DNA of 64,000 nucleotides from Luteimonas mephitis DSM 12574 (GCF_000422305.1 NZ_AULN01000012.1:145001-209000); one strand, 5' to 3'; counted from the stretch's first letter, positions 38,494 through 48,288 are shown. Made by a program: numbers and translations. The notes: generated by a model not told the origin, from the letters alone.

Positions 38494-39387
38494 ATGAGCA
38501 ACGCCAGTCCGGTCCCGGGCCGGCTGCAGGGAATCCTGGTGGCCACCGACCTCAGCGCCCGCTGCGACCGCGCGCTGGATCGCGCCGTGCAGCTGTCCAT
38601 GCAGTGGCAGGTGCCGTTGCACGTGGTCCATGTGGCGCCGCGCGACGCGATCGGGGCATGGTCGGCAGTGGACACGCCGGCGTCGATCCGGCAGCGCATC
38701 GAGCGCGACGTGCAAGGCGATGTCACCGATGCCCGAATCCACGTGGAGCAGGGCGAGCCGGCCGAGGTGATCCTCGACGTGGCCAGGCGCCAGCGCTGCG
38801 ACCTGGTCGTGCTGGGCGATGCAAGCGAAACGTCGGGGCGTCGCCTGCTCGGCAGTACGGTCGAAATCGTGGTGCGCAGTTCGCCGGCCTCGGTGCTGGT
38901 CGTCAAGCAGCGGCCGCGTGGCGCCTATCGGCGCGTGCTGGTGGGCACGGACCTCACTCCCGAGTCGCGCCATGGCCTGGACACTGCCGCCTCGCTGTTC
39001 CCGGATGCCGCGCTCACGCTGCTGCACGCGCTCGACATCCCCTACGAATCACTCTGGCTCGACCCGGCACGCCGCGCCGACCTTGTCCGCCTGGAGATGG
39101 CCACGATCGAGGAATTCGTGGCACAGGCGCAGCTGCCCGCGGACCTGCGCCGGCGCATGCAGCGGCTGGTCGAGCACGGCCATCCCGAAAGCATGCTGCG
39201 CAAGCATGCGCTGGAGCACGACAGCGACCTCACCGTGATCGGCGCGTTCCGTCGCGGCCTCGCCTTCCACCTGCTGGTTGGCGGTACCACGCGTCGGATC
39301 GTGCAGGTGGCGCCGAACGACGTGCTGGTACTGCGCGCGCCTGCGCAGCCCGGTTCCCGTCGACCGGAAGACACCGGCCTCGCCTGA
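38494..39387 (+). CDS. Tandem universal stress protein (two UspA domains)
   Basis: A 297-residue cytoplasmic protein with two UspA folds in tandem (about 10-145 and 150-290). Each begins with the expected strand (GILVATDLS and RVLVGTDLT). The first ends in a nucleotide-binding-like loop RLLGSTVE; in the second this reads LLVGGTTRR. The ATG at 38494 has GGGGAGA upstream. Located beside the divergent Mrp antiporter, it may belong to the same stress response, an inference. Confidence 0.92.
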   Translation: MSNASPVPGRLQGILVATDLSARCDRALDRAVQLSMQWQVPLHVVHVAPRDAIGAWSAVDTPASIRQRIERDVQGDVTDARIHVEQGEPAEVILDVARRQRCDLVVLGDASETSGRRLLGSTVEIVVRSSPASVLVVKQRPRGAYRRVLVGTDLTPESRHGLDTAASLFPDAALTLLHALDIPYESLWLDPARRADLVRLEMATIEEFVAQAQLPADLRRRMQRLVEHGHPESMLRKHALEHDSDLTVIGAFRRGLAFHLLVGGTTRRIVQVAPNDVLVLRAPAQPGSRRPEDTGLA

Positions 39388-39533
39388 GGGCGACGCGACC
39401 GCGAGCCCGGTGCTCGTCCCGCGCGATTGTCGGGGCAAGGGCCGGACCCTGACGCATTGGCGGGCGCAATCCCGACGCCACGCCGCGCAGCGCCGGGGTT
39501 TTTGTTTGCGCGCGATCCCGGCATCCTTGTGCG

Positions 39534-41633
39534 ATGCCGGTTTCTTCCGCCGCCGCGTCGCCCGATCCTGCCCACGCCCCGCTGACCGGCCTGCCGGGCG
39601 TCGGTCCGCGCGTGGCGGAAAAGCTCGCCGCGCGCGGGATGACGACCTTGCAGGACCTCTGGCTGCAGCTGCCGCGCCAGTACGAAGATCGCACCCGCCT
39701 GAGCCCGATCCGCGGCCTGCAGGCGGGCGTGGCGGCGCAGGTGGAGGGCGTGGTCGAGGCGGTCGAGCGCGGCTTCCGCTACCGGCCGATGCTGCGGGTG
39801 GCGATCGGCGACGACTCGCAGGCCACGCTGGTGCTGCGCTTCTTCCATTTCCGCGCCGCGCAGGTCGCGCAGTTCGCACCGGGCACGCGCGTGCGTTGCT
39901 ACGGCACCCCGCGGCTCGGCCAGCACGGGCTGGAAATCGTGCATCCCAGCTACCGCGTCGTCGGCGAACACGAGGCCGGAGAACTCGGCGACAGCCTCGA
40001 TCCGGTCTACCCCGCGATCGAAGGCATCGGCCAGGCGACGCTGCGCAGGCTGATCGGCCAGGCGCTCGACCGCCTGCCGGACGCGGCGGCGCTGGAACTG
40101 CTGCCGCGCGACTGGCTGGCCGCCGGCCTGCCGGGACTGCGCGAGGCGCTGCTGACCATGCATCGCCCGCCGCAGGGCGCGGATGTCGCCGCGCTCATTG
40201 CCGGCACCCATCCCGCGCAGCGCCGGCTGGCACTGGAGGAACTGCTCGCCCACCACCTGAGCCTGCGCCGCCAGCGCATCGCCCTGCAGGCGCACGCCGC
40301 GCCGGTGCTGGAAGACCAGGCGCTGGCCGAGCGCCTGCGCGCGTCTCTGCCGTTCGCGCTGACCGGCGCGCAGCAGCGGGTGTTCGCGCAGGTCCGCGAA
40401 GACCTCGGCAAGCCGGTGCCGATGCTGCGGCTGGTGCAGGGCGACGTCGGCAGCGGCAAGACCGTGGTCGCCGCGCTGGCCGCCATGCTCGCCGTGGAAA
40501 GCGGGCGGCAGGCCGCGTTGATGGCGCCGACAGAACTGCTCGCCGAGCAGCACCTGTCCAACCTGCGCACGTGGCTGGAACCGCTCGGCGTGCGCATCGC
40601 ATGGCTCGCCGGCAAGGTCACCGGCCGCGCGCGCGCCGCCGCGCTGCAACAGGTCGCCGATGGCAGCGCGCAGCTTGTTGTCGGCACGCATGCGCTGATG
40701 CAGGAAGGCGTCGTGTTCCACGACCTCGCGCTGGCAATCATCGACGAACAGCACCGTTTCGGCGTGCACCAGCGCCTGGCGCTGCGCGACAAGGGCGGCG
40801 AGGGCGGGCGCGTGCCGCACCAGCTGGTGATGACCGCCACGCCCATCCCGCGCACCCTGGCGATGGCCGCCTACGCCGACCTCGACGTCTCGGCGATCGA
40901 CGAACTGCCGCCCGGCCGCACGCCCGTGCAGACCGTGGTGCTCAGTGCGGGGCGGCGCCCGGAGCTGGTCGAACGCATCCGCGCCGCGTGTGCGCAGGGC
41001 CGGCAGGCGTACTGGGTGTGCACGATCATCGACGAGTCCGACGAGATCGTCGCGCAGGCCGCGCAGAGCACGTTCGAACTGCTCTCCGGCGCATTGCCGG
41101 AGCTGCGCGTGGGCTTCGTGCACGGACGCATGAAGGCGGGCGACAAGCAGGCTGCGATGCGCGCGTTCAAGGCCGGCGAGCTCGACCTGCTGGTCGCGAC
41201 CACGGTGATCGAGGTCGGCGTCGACGTCCCCAACGCCTCGCTGATGATCGTCGAGAACGCCGAGCGCCTCGGGCTTGCGCAACTGCACCAGCTGCGCGGG
41301 CGCGTGGGGCGCGGCAGCGCGGCGTCGAGCTGCGTGCTGCTGTACCAGTCGCCGCTGTCGCAGATGGCGCGGCAGCGCCTGGAAACCATGCGCGATACCA
41401 GCGACGGTTTCGTCATCGCCGAAAAGGACCTCGAGCTGCGCGGCCCCGGCGAACTGCTCGGCACCAGGCAGACCGGCCTGGCCGCGTTCCGCGTCGCCGA
41501 CCTGGCCCGCGACGCCGACCTGCTGCCGCTGGCGCAGCGCATCGGCGAGCGCCTGCAGAGCGAGGCGCCGGAGGTCGCGGACAGGCTGGTCGAGCGCTGG
41601 ATCGGCGGCGCGGCAAGGTATGCTGCAGCGTGA
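39534..41633 (+). CDS. recG: ATP-dependent DNA helicase RecG
   Basis: A branch-migration helicase that remodels stalled forks and Holliday junctions. The 699-residue protein has an N-terminal wedge/OB region (about 1-250), Walker A GDVGSGKT at 303-310, DEQH box at 404-407, MTATPIPRT motif III, and later motifs including LRGRVGRG. The ATG at 39534 starts it. In related genomes recG often lies just after spoT and ridA; here about 14 kb of other genes separates them. Confidence 0.97.
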   Translation: MPVSSAAASPDPAHAPLTGLPGVGPRVAEKLAARGMTTLQDLWLQLPRQYEDRTRLSPIRGLQAGVAAQVEGVVEAVERGFRYRPMLRVAIGDDSQATLVLRFFHFRAAQVAQFAPGTRVRCYGTPRLGQHGLEIVHPSYRVVGEHEAGELGDSLDPVYPAIEGIGQATLRRLIGQALDRLPDAAALELLPRDWLAAGLPGLREALLTMHRPPQGADVAALIAGTHPAQRRLALEELLAHHLSLRRQRIALQAHAAPVLEDQALAERLRASLPFALTGAQQRVFAQVREDLGKPVPMLRLVQGDVGSGKTVVAALAAMLAVESGRQAALMAPTELLAEQHLSNLRTWLEPLGVRIAWLAGKVTGRARAAALQQVADGSAQLVVGTHALMQEGVVFHDLALAIIDEQHRFGVHQRLALRDKGGEGGRVPHQLVMTATPIPRTLAMAAYADLDVSAIDELPPGRTPVQTVVLSAGRRPELVERIRAACAQGRQAYWVCTIIDESDEIVAQAAQSTFELLSGALPELRVGFVHGRMKAGDKQAAMRAFKAGELDLLVATTVIEVGVDVPNASLMIVENAERLGLAQLHQLRGRVGRGSAASSCVLLYQSPLSQMARQRLETMRDTSDGFVIAEKDLELRGPGELLGTRQTGLAAFRVADLARDADLLPLAQRIGERLQSEAPEVADRLVERWIGGAARYAAA

Positions 41634-41648
41634 TGCAACGCCACGCAC

Positions 41649-41716
41649 CGTAGCAGCGCCCCATGGGCGCGATGTGACTTTCCGGTCATGCATCGCGTCC
41701 ATGGGGCGCTCCTACG
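41649..41716. repeat. Inverted pair of GTAG-headed REP-like repeats
   Basis: CGTAGCAGCGCCCCATGGGC at 41649-41668 and the inverted arm ending GGGGCGCTCCTACG at 41716 form a stem of 26 positions with two mismatches and a 16-base loop. It is the same family as 25147-25233 and lies 16 bases after the recG stop. It is followed near 41728-41750 by two GATTCCC units resembling a half-copy of the GGGATT element. Confidence 0.8.
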
Positions 41717-41753
41717 GCACATTGATTTCGATTCCCGACAACCCGATTCCCAG

Positions 41754-42692
41754 ATGACCGAACGGATCCCGCTGCTGATCGACACCGACCCCGGTGTCGA
41801 CGACGCGCTTGCGCTTTTGATGGCTTTCGCCGACACCCGCCACGACGTGGTCGGGCTCACCATCGCCGCCGGCAACGTCGGCCTGCACCACACAGTCGCC
41901 AACGCGCTGAAGCTGTGCGAGGTGGCCGGGCGCGGCGACATCCCGGTGTACGCAGGCTGCGAGGCGCCGCTGCTGCATCCGTCGCCCGATGCCGGCAACG
42001 TGCACGGCCTGGACGGATTCGGTGACGTCGGCTACGAAGCCGCCGTGCGGCTGCCGGAAACCGAGCACGCCGCGCAGGCGATCCTGCGCCTGTCGCACCG
42101 GCATGCGGGGAAACTGCTGCTGGTCGCGCTCGGTCCGCTGACCAACCTCGCGCTGGCGCTGAAGCTCGACCCCACGCTGCCCGAGCGCGTCGCGCGTCTG
42201 GTGGTGATGGGCGGCGCGGTGACCTGCCACGGCAACATCACCCCGGCGGCGGAGTTCAACGTCTATTTCGACCCCGAGGCCGCGCGCATCGTGTTCGAGG
42301 CCTTCCCGCATTTCGACCTCGCCGACTGGGAGGCGACCGTCGCCCACGGCCTGCACCACGACTCGGTGGTGGAGTGGCTGCGCGGCGGCGGCGACGTCGC
42401 GGCGTTCTACGAGCGCATCTCGCGCAAGACCCGCGAATGGTCGGCCGACCGCCGGGGCGACCACTGGCATTCCGCCGACGGGCTGGCGATGGCCTATGCG
42501 CTGCACCCGGACGGTGCGCTGGAGACGGCCGAGCGACCGCTGGACGTGGCGCTGGAAGGCCCGCACGCCCGCGGCGCCACCCTGGTCGACTGGCAGCGCC
42601 AGACCGGCCGGCCGGACCGGGCCCGGATCCTGCTGCGCTACGACCAGGCCCGGTTCGAGGCCCTGGTCAGGGGCGCGGTGGGCGCCGCCTGA
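41754..42692 (+). CDS. Inosine-uridine preferring nucleoside hydrolase
   Basis: Hydrolyses the N-glycosidic bond of ribonucleosides for purine/pyrimidine salvage. The 312-residue protein has the calcium-binding and catalytic Asp cluster DTDPGVDD at 10-17, the NVYFDPEAA segment and a C-terminal HSADGLAMA with the conserved Asp. The start is ATG at 41754, right after a GATTCCC repeat. Substrate preference cannot be told from sequence. Confidence 0.93.
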   Translation: MTERIPLLIDTDPGVDDALALLMAFADTRHDVVGLTIAAGNVGLHHTVANALKLCEVAGRGDIPVYAGCEAPLLHPSPDAGNVHGLDGFGDVGYEAAVRLPETEHAAQAILRLSHRHAGKLLLVALGPLTNLALALKLDPTLPERVARLVVMGGAVTCHGNITPAAEFNVYFDPEAARIVFEAFPHFDLADWEATVAHGLHHDSVVEWLRGGGDVAAFYERISRKTREWSADRRGDHWHSADGLAMAYALHPDGALETAERPLDVALEGPHARGATLVDWQRQTGRPDRARILLRYDQARFEALVRGAVGAA

Positions 42693-42698
42693 GGTGGC

Positions 42699-42728
42699 TT
42701 GCGCCCGCCGGGCCCCGCGGGCTAAAAT
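42699..42728 (+). promoter_or_regulatory. Predicted sigma70 promoter of rpmE2
   Basis: TTGCGC (42699-42704), an 18-base spacer, and TAAAAT (42723-42728) lie 33 bases before the rpmE2 start. Confidence 0.5.
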
Positions 42729-42761
42729 GCCGCTCTTGTCCACAGCAGAACCGGTGCCGCC

Positions 42762-43004
42762 ATGAAGGCCGACATCCACCCCCAATACAACGAAGTCGTG
42801 TTCCAGGACGTGACTTCCGATTTCAAGTTCCTGACCCGCTCGACCCTTGGCAGCAAGGAGACGATCAAGTGGGAAGACGGCAACGAGTATCCGTTGATCA
42901 AGGTCGAAATCTCGTCTGCGACCCACCCGTTCTACACGGGCCAGAACAAGATCATGGATACCAGCGGCCGCGTGGACAAGTTCCGCAAGCGTTACGCGAA
43001 GTAA
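42762..43004 (+). CDS. rpmE2: 50S ribosomal protein L31 type B
   Basis: An 80-residue ribosomal protein of the zinc-independent B type: it has no cysteine at all, so the CxxC zinc site of type A L31 is absent. Family sequence includes [16 protein letters not shown] and FYTGQ with RVDKFRKRY. The ATG at 42762 starts it. It has its own promoter and a terminator, so it appears monocistronic. Confidence 0.96.
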   Translation: MKADIHPQYNEVVFQDVTSDFKFLTRSTLGSKETIKWEDGNEYPLIKVEISSATHPFYTGQNKIMDTSGRVDKFRKRYAK

Positions 43005-43035
43005 GACGCGCGACGGCGCCGCACAGGCGCATGCC

Positions 43036-43066
43036 GACGGCCGCCATCGTGCGGCCGTCTTCGTTT
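43036..43066 (+). terminator. Terminator after rpmE2
   Basis: A 9-bp stem (GACGGCCGC 43036-43044 / GCGGCCGTC 43051-43059) with a 6-base loop is followed by TTCGTTT. Confidence 0.7.
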
Positions 43067-43160
43067 CCGGGAGGGCGGTTCGCACGCCATGCCCGCAACG
43101 CTGCATCCGGCCGCCGGGGCCGGATGGACGGCGGGGCCGAGTCCCGGCTCCAGTGCGCTG

Positions 43161-43169
43161 TGCGATAAT
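43161..43169 (+). promoter_or_regulatory. Possible extended -10 promoter of gltA
   Basis: TGCGATAAT is an extended -10 (TGN followed by GATAAT) 84 bases before the gltA start, with no good -35. Confidence 0.4.
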
Positions 43170-43253
43170 TGGTGCATCGCGGCATGCCGCGGATTCCATC
43201 CATCCCGTGCCGGGACGCCAGCGGCGTCCGGACGGGCCACGAGGAGTGCATCA

Positions 43254-44552
43254 GTGTCCGAACCATCCGCAATCGATCAAGTCACGCTCAACGCCGGCGA
43301 CAAGGCAGTCACGCTGCCGGTCGCGCGCGGCACGCTGGGTGCCCCCTGCATCGAGATCGCGAAGCTGCCGAAGGAAACCGGCTGCTTCACCTACGACCCG
43401 GGCTTCACCGCCACCGCGGCGTGCCGGTCGGCGATCACCTACATCGACGGCGACGCCGGCGTGCTGCTGTATCGCGGCTATCCGATCGAGCAGCTGGCCA
43501 AGGATTCCAGTTTCCTCGAAGTTGCCTACCTGCTGATGAATGGTGAGCTGCCGGACAAGCAGGCGTTCACCAGCTTCGAACACGATGTCACCCACCACAC
43601 GATGCTGCACGAAGCCTTCAAGGGCTTCCTTGACGGTTTCCGCCACGATGCGCACCCGATGTCGATGCTGGTGGGGATGCTGGGTTCGATGGCCAGCTTC
43701 TACCACAACGACCTGGACTACGACGATCCGCAGCAGCGCCGCCTCGCGGCGATCCGCCTGATCGCCAAGTTGCCGACCATCGCCGCCGCCTGCCACCGTC
43801 ATTCGGTAGGCTGGCCGCTGCGCTACCCGCGCAACAACCTGGAGTACGTGAACCGCTTCCTGCACATGATGTTCGAGGTGCCGAGCGGTCCGCTGGAGAT
43901 CAACCCGGTCGCGGCCAAGGCGCTGGACCTGCTGTTCATCCTGCACGCCGACCACGAGCAGAACGCCAGCACCTCCACGGTGCGCCTGGTCGGTTCCACC
44001 GGCGCCAACCCGTACGCGTGCATCGCCGCCGGCGTGGCCGCGCTGTGGGGCCCGGCGCATGGCGGCGCCAACGAGGCGGTGCTGAAGATGCTGGCCGAGA
44101 TCGGTGACGCGAAGCACGTGCAGTCGGCGGTCGACAGGGCCAAGGACAAGGAGTCGGGCTTCCGCCTGATGGGCTTCGGCCACCGCGTCTACAAGAACTT
44201 CGACCCGCGCGCGAAGATCATCCGCGAGATGTGCCACCAGGTGCTCGAGGAGCTTGGCGTCAACGACCCGCTGCTGGAAGTGGCGATGAAACTGGAAGAA
44301 GCCGCGCTCAAGGATGACTACTTCGTGCAGCGCAAGCTGTACCCGAACGTCGACTTCTACTCCGGCATCATCTACAAGGCGCTGGGCATCCCGACCGAGA
44401 TGTTCACGGTGATGTTCGCAATCGCCCGCACCGCCGGCTGGGTCGCGCACTGGCTGGAACAGCAGGAAGATCCGGAGTTCAAGATCGGCCGCCCGCGCCA
44501 GATCTACACCGGCCACGACGTGCGCGACTACGTGCCGGTCGCCAAGCGCTGA
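43254..44552 (+). CDS. gltA: Citrate synthase
   Basis: Condenses oxaloacetate with acetyl-CoA, the entry of the citric acid cycle. The 432-residue type II enzyme has the catalytic histidines in [10 protein letters not shown] and [15 protein letters not shown] and the catalytic Asp in VDFYSG. The start is GTG at 43254, preceded by GAGGAG at 8-10 bases; a longer upstream frame is not conserved. It ends at a strong terminator. Confidence 0.97.
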   Translation: MSEPSAIDQVTLNAGDKAVTLPVARGTLGAPCIEIAKLPKETGCFTYDPGFTATAACRSAITYIDGDAGVLLYRGYPIEQLAKDSSFLEVAYLLMNGELPDKQAFTSFEHDVTHHTMLHEAFKGFLDGFRHDAHPMSMLVGMLGSMASFYHNDLDYDDPQQRRLAAIRLIAKLPTIAAACHRHSVGWPLRYPRNNLEYVNRFLHMMFEVPSGPLEINPVAAKALDLLFILHADHEQNASTSTVRLVGSTGANPYACIAAGVAALWGPAHGGANEAVLKMLAEIGDAKHVQSAVDRAKDKESGFRLMGFGHRVYKNFDPRAKIIREMCHQVLEELGVNDPLLEVAMKLEEAALKDDYFVQRKLYPNVDFYSGIIYKALGIPTEMFTVMFAIARTAGWVAHWLEQQEDPEFKIGRPRQIYTGHDVRDYVPVAKR

Positions 44553-44578
44553 TCCCGGCCGCAATCGCGCCACGGCAG

Positions 44579-44603
44579 AACGCCCCGCATCGCGGGGCGT
44601 TTT
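44579..44603 (+). terminator. Rho-independent terminator after gltA
   Basis: A 10-bp perfect stem AACGCCCCGC / GCGGGGCGTT with a 3-base loop ATC is followed by TTTT, 27 bases after the stop codon. Confidence 0.85.
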
Positions 44604-44891
44604 CGCTTTCGTTCTGATTCTTCTTCCGACCAGCAAGTTGTTCGATTACGTGCTTCGCGGCTACCTGGCGGGCCCGACGCGGCCGGCAGCCCTCCGGGGC
44701 GAATGTCCTCCGGCATTCGCCTGGCGGCGAATGCCTCCCCCTTGATTTCGCCCCGAAGGGCTGCCGACCGCGACAGACTGTCGTATCGCAGGCCTGCCGA
44801 AAGGCAAGGCTCCTGCTTTTCTCTTGCAAGGGCACTCACATCACGGGCGCAGCGCTCGTAGATCGGTGAACCTTCGCGCAGATGCGCTCGT
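44604..44891. other. Repeat-bearing gap between gltA and the unrecognised gene
   Basis: No gene is supported here. Most of the gap is occupied by a palindromic repeat (44665-44800) that recurs at 62230-62365. The remaining bases show no clear signal. Confidence 0.6.
44665..44800. repeat. Palindromic 136-bp repeat, copy 1
   Basis: Core arms CGGCAGCCCTCCGGGGCGAA (44684) and the inverse TTTCGCCCCGAAGGGCTGCC (ending 44765) enclose a diverged centre. The core is 83 bp, exactly as in the second copy at 62249-62331. Flanks also match at equal spacing: CTGGCG 19 bases before and TCGTATCGCAGGCCTGCCG 15 bases after. It carries no gene and no transposase. Confidence 0.8.
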
Positions 44892-45542
44892 TCAGCCCTG
44901 CCAAGACTCGTAACCGTCGATCTCGTCCTGGGCCAGCAACTCGCGCAGCTGCGACGCCGAGGCGCGCTTCATCGGCTTCTCGTCGATGCCCGACAGCGGC
45001 GCCTGGCGCAGCGCGTCGGCCGGGAGCACGGTCAGGTCGAAGGTCAGCTCCTCGGCGCTGAAAATCCAGACCGGGAAATCGCCTTCGCGCGCGCGGTCCA
45101 GGCGCAGGTGGCGGCTGCGGGCATCGGCGGGGATGCGATGCTCGTCGAGGAAGCGCGGCACCGCGTCGGCGTCATCGGTGTAGAGCTGCAGGGCGACCGG
45201 GGTGTTGTCGTCCGCGGTGCCGTCGAGCACCGGGCCGACCAGGCGAGCGTCGAAGCCGGCGAGGAACTCCAGCGCGCGCAGCGCGGCCTCGCGACGCAGG
45301 CGCAGGGCGGCACGGTGGCTGTCGCCGAGGAACAGGCGCTGGTATTCGCGCAGTGCATCCTCGATCTCGCGATTGCGCGGCAGCGAGGCGTCATCAAGGA
45401 TTCCCAGCCGGGTCGCGGCTTTCAGCTTGGCCTGGTGGTAGTCGCGGATGCCGCCTTCGGCCATCAGTTTCGCGGCTTCGTGGGCGAGGCGGTGCCGGCG
45501 TTCGCGCGTGCGCGTTTCGGCGTGCTGGCGGGCGCGGTGCAT
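44892..45542 (-). CDS. Conserved protein of unknown function
   Basis: A 216-residue protein that I do not recognise as a named family. It starts with a basic, helical N-terminus rich in Arg, His and Glu (about 1-80), followed by an alpha/beta region with VALQLYTDDADAVPRFLDEHRI and WIFSAEELTFDLTVLPADA. It has no signal peptide or membrane helix, so it is probably cytoplasmic. Codon use matches the neighbours, which supports a real gene. It lies downstream of mrcA on the same strand with 126 bp between. A nucleotidyltransferase-like fold is a guess. Confidence 0.75.
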   Translation of the reverse strand: MHRARQHAETRTRERRHRLAHEAAKLMAEGGIRDYHQAKLKAATRLGILDDASLPRNREIEDALREYQRLFLGDSHRAALRLRREAALRALEFLAGFDARLVGPVLDGTADDNTPVALQLYTDDADAVPRFLDEHRIPADARSRHLRLDRAREGDFPVWIFSAEELTFDLTVLPADALRQAPLSGIDEKPMKRASASQLRELLAQDEIDGYESWQG

Positions 45543-45668
45543 GTTGTCTCCCGGCAGGAGCGACGCGCCGACTTTACAGGATGCCGCGAGGAAGTCGATC
45601 CACGGGCGGGGCGGACGGTGCGCGACCCGTGCCCGCGCGGCCCCGGCTGGCCGTGCGGGCGCGCGTGG

Positions 45669-48242
45669 TCAGAAGATGTCGAATGCTTCCTCGTCCAGCG
45701 AATCGTCGCTGTTGTAGTCGGTGTAGTTCTGCATGCGCTCGAGGTCTTCGACCTTGACGTATTCGGTGATCCCGCCACCGCCGCTGTCGGGGATCAGCGT
45801 GCCGTTGCCGGCCACCGATACCTTGACCATGCCGTCGGGCGGGTCGTTGGGCATGACCGGGCGATCCTTCAGCGCGACACGCATGTAGTCGATCCAGATC
45901 GGCAGCGCGGCGCGGCCGCCGTACTCGCGGTAGCCGAGCGAACGGAAGTCGTCGCGGCCCACCCACACGGTGGTGACAACGTCGCCACCCAGGCCGGAGA
46001 ACCATGCGTCGCGGTAATCGTTGGTCGAACCGGTCTTGCCTGCCACGTCCTCGCGTCCCAGCACCTTGGCCGCCGTGCCGGTGCCGCGCTGGACCACGTC
46101 GCGCATCATCGACACGACCTGGTAGGCGACGCGTGGATCGATCGCGCGCGGCGCGAGCACCGCGTCCGCGGGTGGTGCGGCGGGCTTTTCGGCCGGGGCG
46201 GGCGCGTCGTCGGCCTTGGGCGCGGGCTTGGCCGGCGCCGACTGCGCCGGGCCCAGGTTGAAGCCGTCCACCACGTTCGACACCACGACCGACTGCGAGC
46301 CCCCGACAGCGGCGCAGTGGCGGCATGCGGTCGCCGGCTTTTCCTTGAAAATGACCTTGTTGTCGCGGTCCCGGACTTCGTCGATGAACCATGGGGTGAT
46401 CCGGAAGCCGCCGTTGGCGAACACGGAGTAGCCGCGCGCGATGTCCATCGGCGGCAGCGACGCGGTGCCCAGCGACATCGACAGGTTCGGCGGAAGCAGC
46501 GCCTCGTCGATGCCGAAGTGGCTGATGTAACGGCGCGCGTAGTCCACGCCGATCGCGTCGAGCAGGCGCACCGACACCAGGTTGCGCGACTGCACCAGCG
46601 CCTCGCGCAGCCGCATCGGGCCGGCGAAGTTGCCGCTGTCGTTCTGCGGCCGCCAGACCTTGCCGCCGCGCATGCGGAACACCACCGGCGCGTCGAGCAC
46701 GATCGAGGCCGGGTTGTAGCCACGCTCGAACGCGGCCGCGTACAGGAACGGCTTGAAGCTCGATCCCGGCTGGCGCCGCGCCTGGGTGGCGCGGTTGAAC
46801 TTGCTGCCGGCGAAGCTGAAGCCGCCGGACAGGGCCAGCAGGGCGCCGTTCTCGGGGTTCAGCGACACCAGTGCCGACTGCGCCCGCGGCAGCTGGTCGA
46901 GCTGCCAGGTCACCTTGGCAGGCACCGTCGCGGTTCCGGCGTCGGCGTCCGTGGCATCGGCAACCTTGCTGTCGCCGGCTGGCGTGTCCTTTGCCGGTTC
47001 GCCGGCTTTCTTCTTCACCGGCGTTTCGATCCTGCGCACCCGGACCAGATCGCCGCGCTTGGCCAGCGCCGACGGCGCGCGGCCGGTCCAGCGGCTGGCG
47101 CTGGCGTCGAGCGTCAGCGTGCTGCCATCGGCCAGCACCACGTCGATGCGGCCGTCGCCGCTGCGCATGACCACGGCCGGGATCAGTCCGGCCTGGGCGG
47201 GAATGCGGCGCAGGCGCGCGGACGCGGTGGCGGCGTCCTCGTCGTCGGCGAGATCGAAATGCTGTTCGACCTTGTTCCAGCCGTGGCGGTGGTCGTAGAT
47301 CTCCAGTCCGTCGCGGATCGCCTTGTCGGCGGCAGCCTGCAGGGTCGGGTCGATCGTCGTGGTGACGTGATAGCCCTTGGTCAGCACGTCGCCGCCGTAG
47401 CGCGCCAGCATCTCCTGGCGGACCATTTCCGCGACATAGGGCGCATGCACCTCGATCGGACGCTCGTGCGGGCTGGCGTGCATCGGCACCGCCCGGGCCT
47501 GCGCGGCTTCGGCCTCGGAGATGAAGCCGAGCTCCGCCATGCGGCTGAGCACGTAGTTGTCGCGCCGCTCGCGGGCGCGCTCGGGGTTCGACAGCGGGTT
47601 GCCGCTGGACGGGAACTTCGGGATCGAGGCCAGCGACGCCATCTCGTCCAGATCCAGCTGGTCCAGCGTCTTGCCGTAGTAGAACTCGGCCGCCGCGCCG
47701 ACGCCGTAGGCGCGATTGCCGAAGAACGACTTGTTGAGGTACAGCTCGAAGATCTCGTCCTTGGTCAGCTCGCGCTCCATCTTCATGGCCAGCAGCATCT
47801 CGGCCAGCTTGCGCGAATAGCTGTACTCCGAACTCAGGAAGATCTGGCGCGCGACCTGCTGGGTGATGGTGGAGCCACCCGGCACGCGCTTGTCGTTGGT
47901 GGTGGCGAGCAGCCAGACCGCGCGCGCGACGCCCTTGTAGTCGACGCCGTGGTGCTCGTAGAAGCGCGCATCCTCGGTTGCCAGGAAGGCCTGCTTGACC
48001 CGCTTGGGCACGTCCTCGATGTCCACTGGATAACGCCGGGTCTCGCCGAACAGCGCCATCAGGCGCCCGTCGCTGGCGTAGACGTACATCGGCTCCTGCA
48101 TCTCCATGTGGCGCAGGCTTTGCACGTCGGGGAGCTTGGAGGAGACAACGAAGTAGAGTGTCGCGAGGGCAAGGCCGCCCAGTACGATCGCCGCGAGGGA
48201 TGCGATCAGCGCCCAGCGCAGCAAACGGCGAAAACGTGGCAT
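45669..48242 (-). CDS. mrcA: Penicillin-binding protein 1A (bifunctional transglycosylase/transpeptidase)
   Basis: Polymerises and crosslinks peptidoglycan in the periplasm. The 857-residue class A PBP has an N-terminal membrane anchor (about 10-34), a GT51 glycosyltransferase domain with EDARFY (catalytic Glu90), GGSTITQQ at 122-129 and [16 protein letters not shown] at 171-186, an OB-like insert, and a transpeptidase domain with SSFK (nucleophile Ser494), SRN and KTGSTN motifs. The start is ATG at 48242; upstream in-frame sequence lacks family similarity. It is divergent from pilM, a common arrangement in gammaproteobacteria. Confidence 0.96.
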   Translation of the reverse strand: MPRFRRLLRWALIASLAAIVLGGLALATLYFVVSSKLPDVQSLRHMEMQEPMYVYASDGRLMALFGETRRYPVDIEDVPKRVKQAFLATEDARFYEHHGVDYKGVARAVWLLATTNDKRVPGGSTITQQVARQIFLSSEYSYSRKLAEMLLAMKMERELTKDEIFELYLNKSFFGNRAYGVGAAAEFYYGKTLDQLDLDEMASLASIPKFPSSGNPLSNPERARERRDNYVLSRMAELGFISEAEAAQARAVPMHASPHERPIEVHAPYVAEMVRQEMLARYGGDVLTKGYHVTTTIDPTLQAAADKAIRDGLEIYDHRHGWNKVEQHFDLADDEDAATASARLRRIPAQAGLIPAVVMRSGDGRIDVVLADGSTLTLDASASRWTGRAPSALAKRGDLVRVRRIETPVKKKAGEPAKDTPAGDSKVADATDADAGTATVPAKVTWQLDQLPRAQSALVSLNPENGALLALSGGFSFAGSKFNRATQARRQPGSSFKPFLYAAAFERGYNPASIVLDAPVVFRMRGGKVWRPQNDSGNFAGPMRLREALVQSRNLVSVRLLDAIGVDYARRYISHFGIDEALLPPNLSMSLGTASLPPMDIARGYSVFANGGFRITPWFIDEVRDRDNKVIFKEKPATACRHCAAVGGSQSVVVSNVVDGFNLGPAQSAPAKPAPKADDAPAPAEKPAAPPADAVLAPRAIDPRVAYQVVSMMRDVVQRGTGTAAKVLGREDVAGKTGSTNDYRDAWFSGLGGDVVTTVWVGRDDFRSLGYREYGGRAALPIWIDYMRVALKDRPVMPNDPPDGMVKVSVAGNGTLIPDSGGGGITEYVKVEDLERMQNYTDYNSDDSLDEEAFDIF

Positions 48243-48288
48243 CTGTGGAAAATTCCTGTGGCGCGCATTGCAGGGGGCGGAGGCGCGG

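Noticed and set aside
35124-39452. A 1442-codon open frame on the plus strand opposite the Mrp operon, and similar long antisense frames at 12093-14729, 45108-48395 and 51219-53612
   Set aside because: High GC removes stop codons from shadow frames. The products are low-complexity, rich in Arg, Gly, Gln, His and Ala, and match no family, while the opposite strand carries clear conserved genes.
43005-43253. Upstream in-frame extension of gltA to 43089
   Set aside because: The extension includes the rpmE2 downstream region and predicted promoter and has no citrate synthase similarity; GTG 43254 has a good ribosome-binding site.
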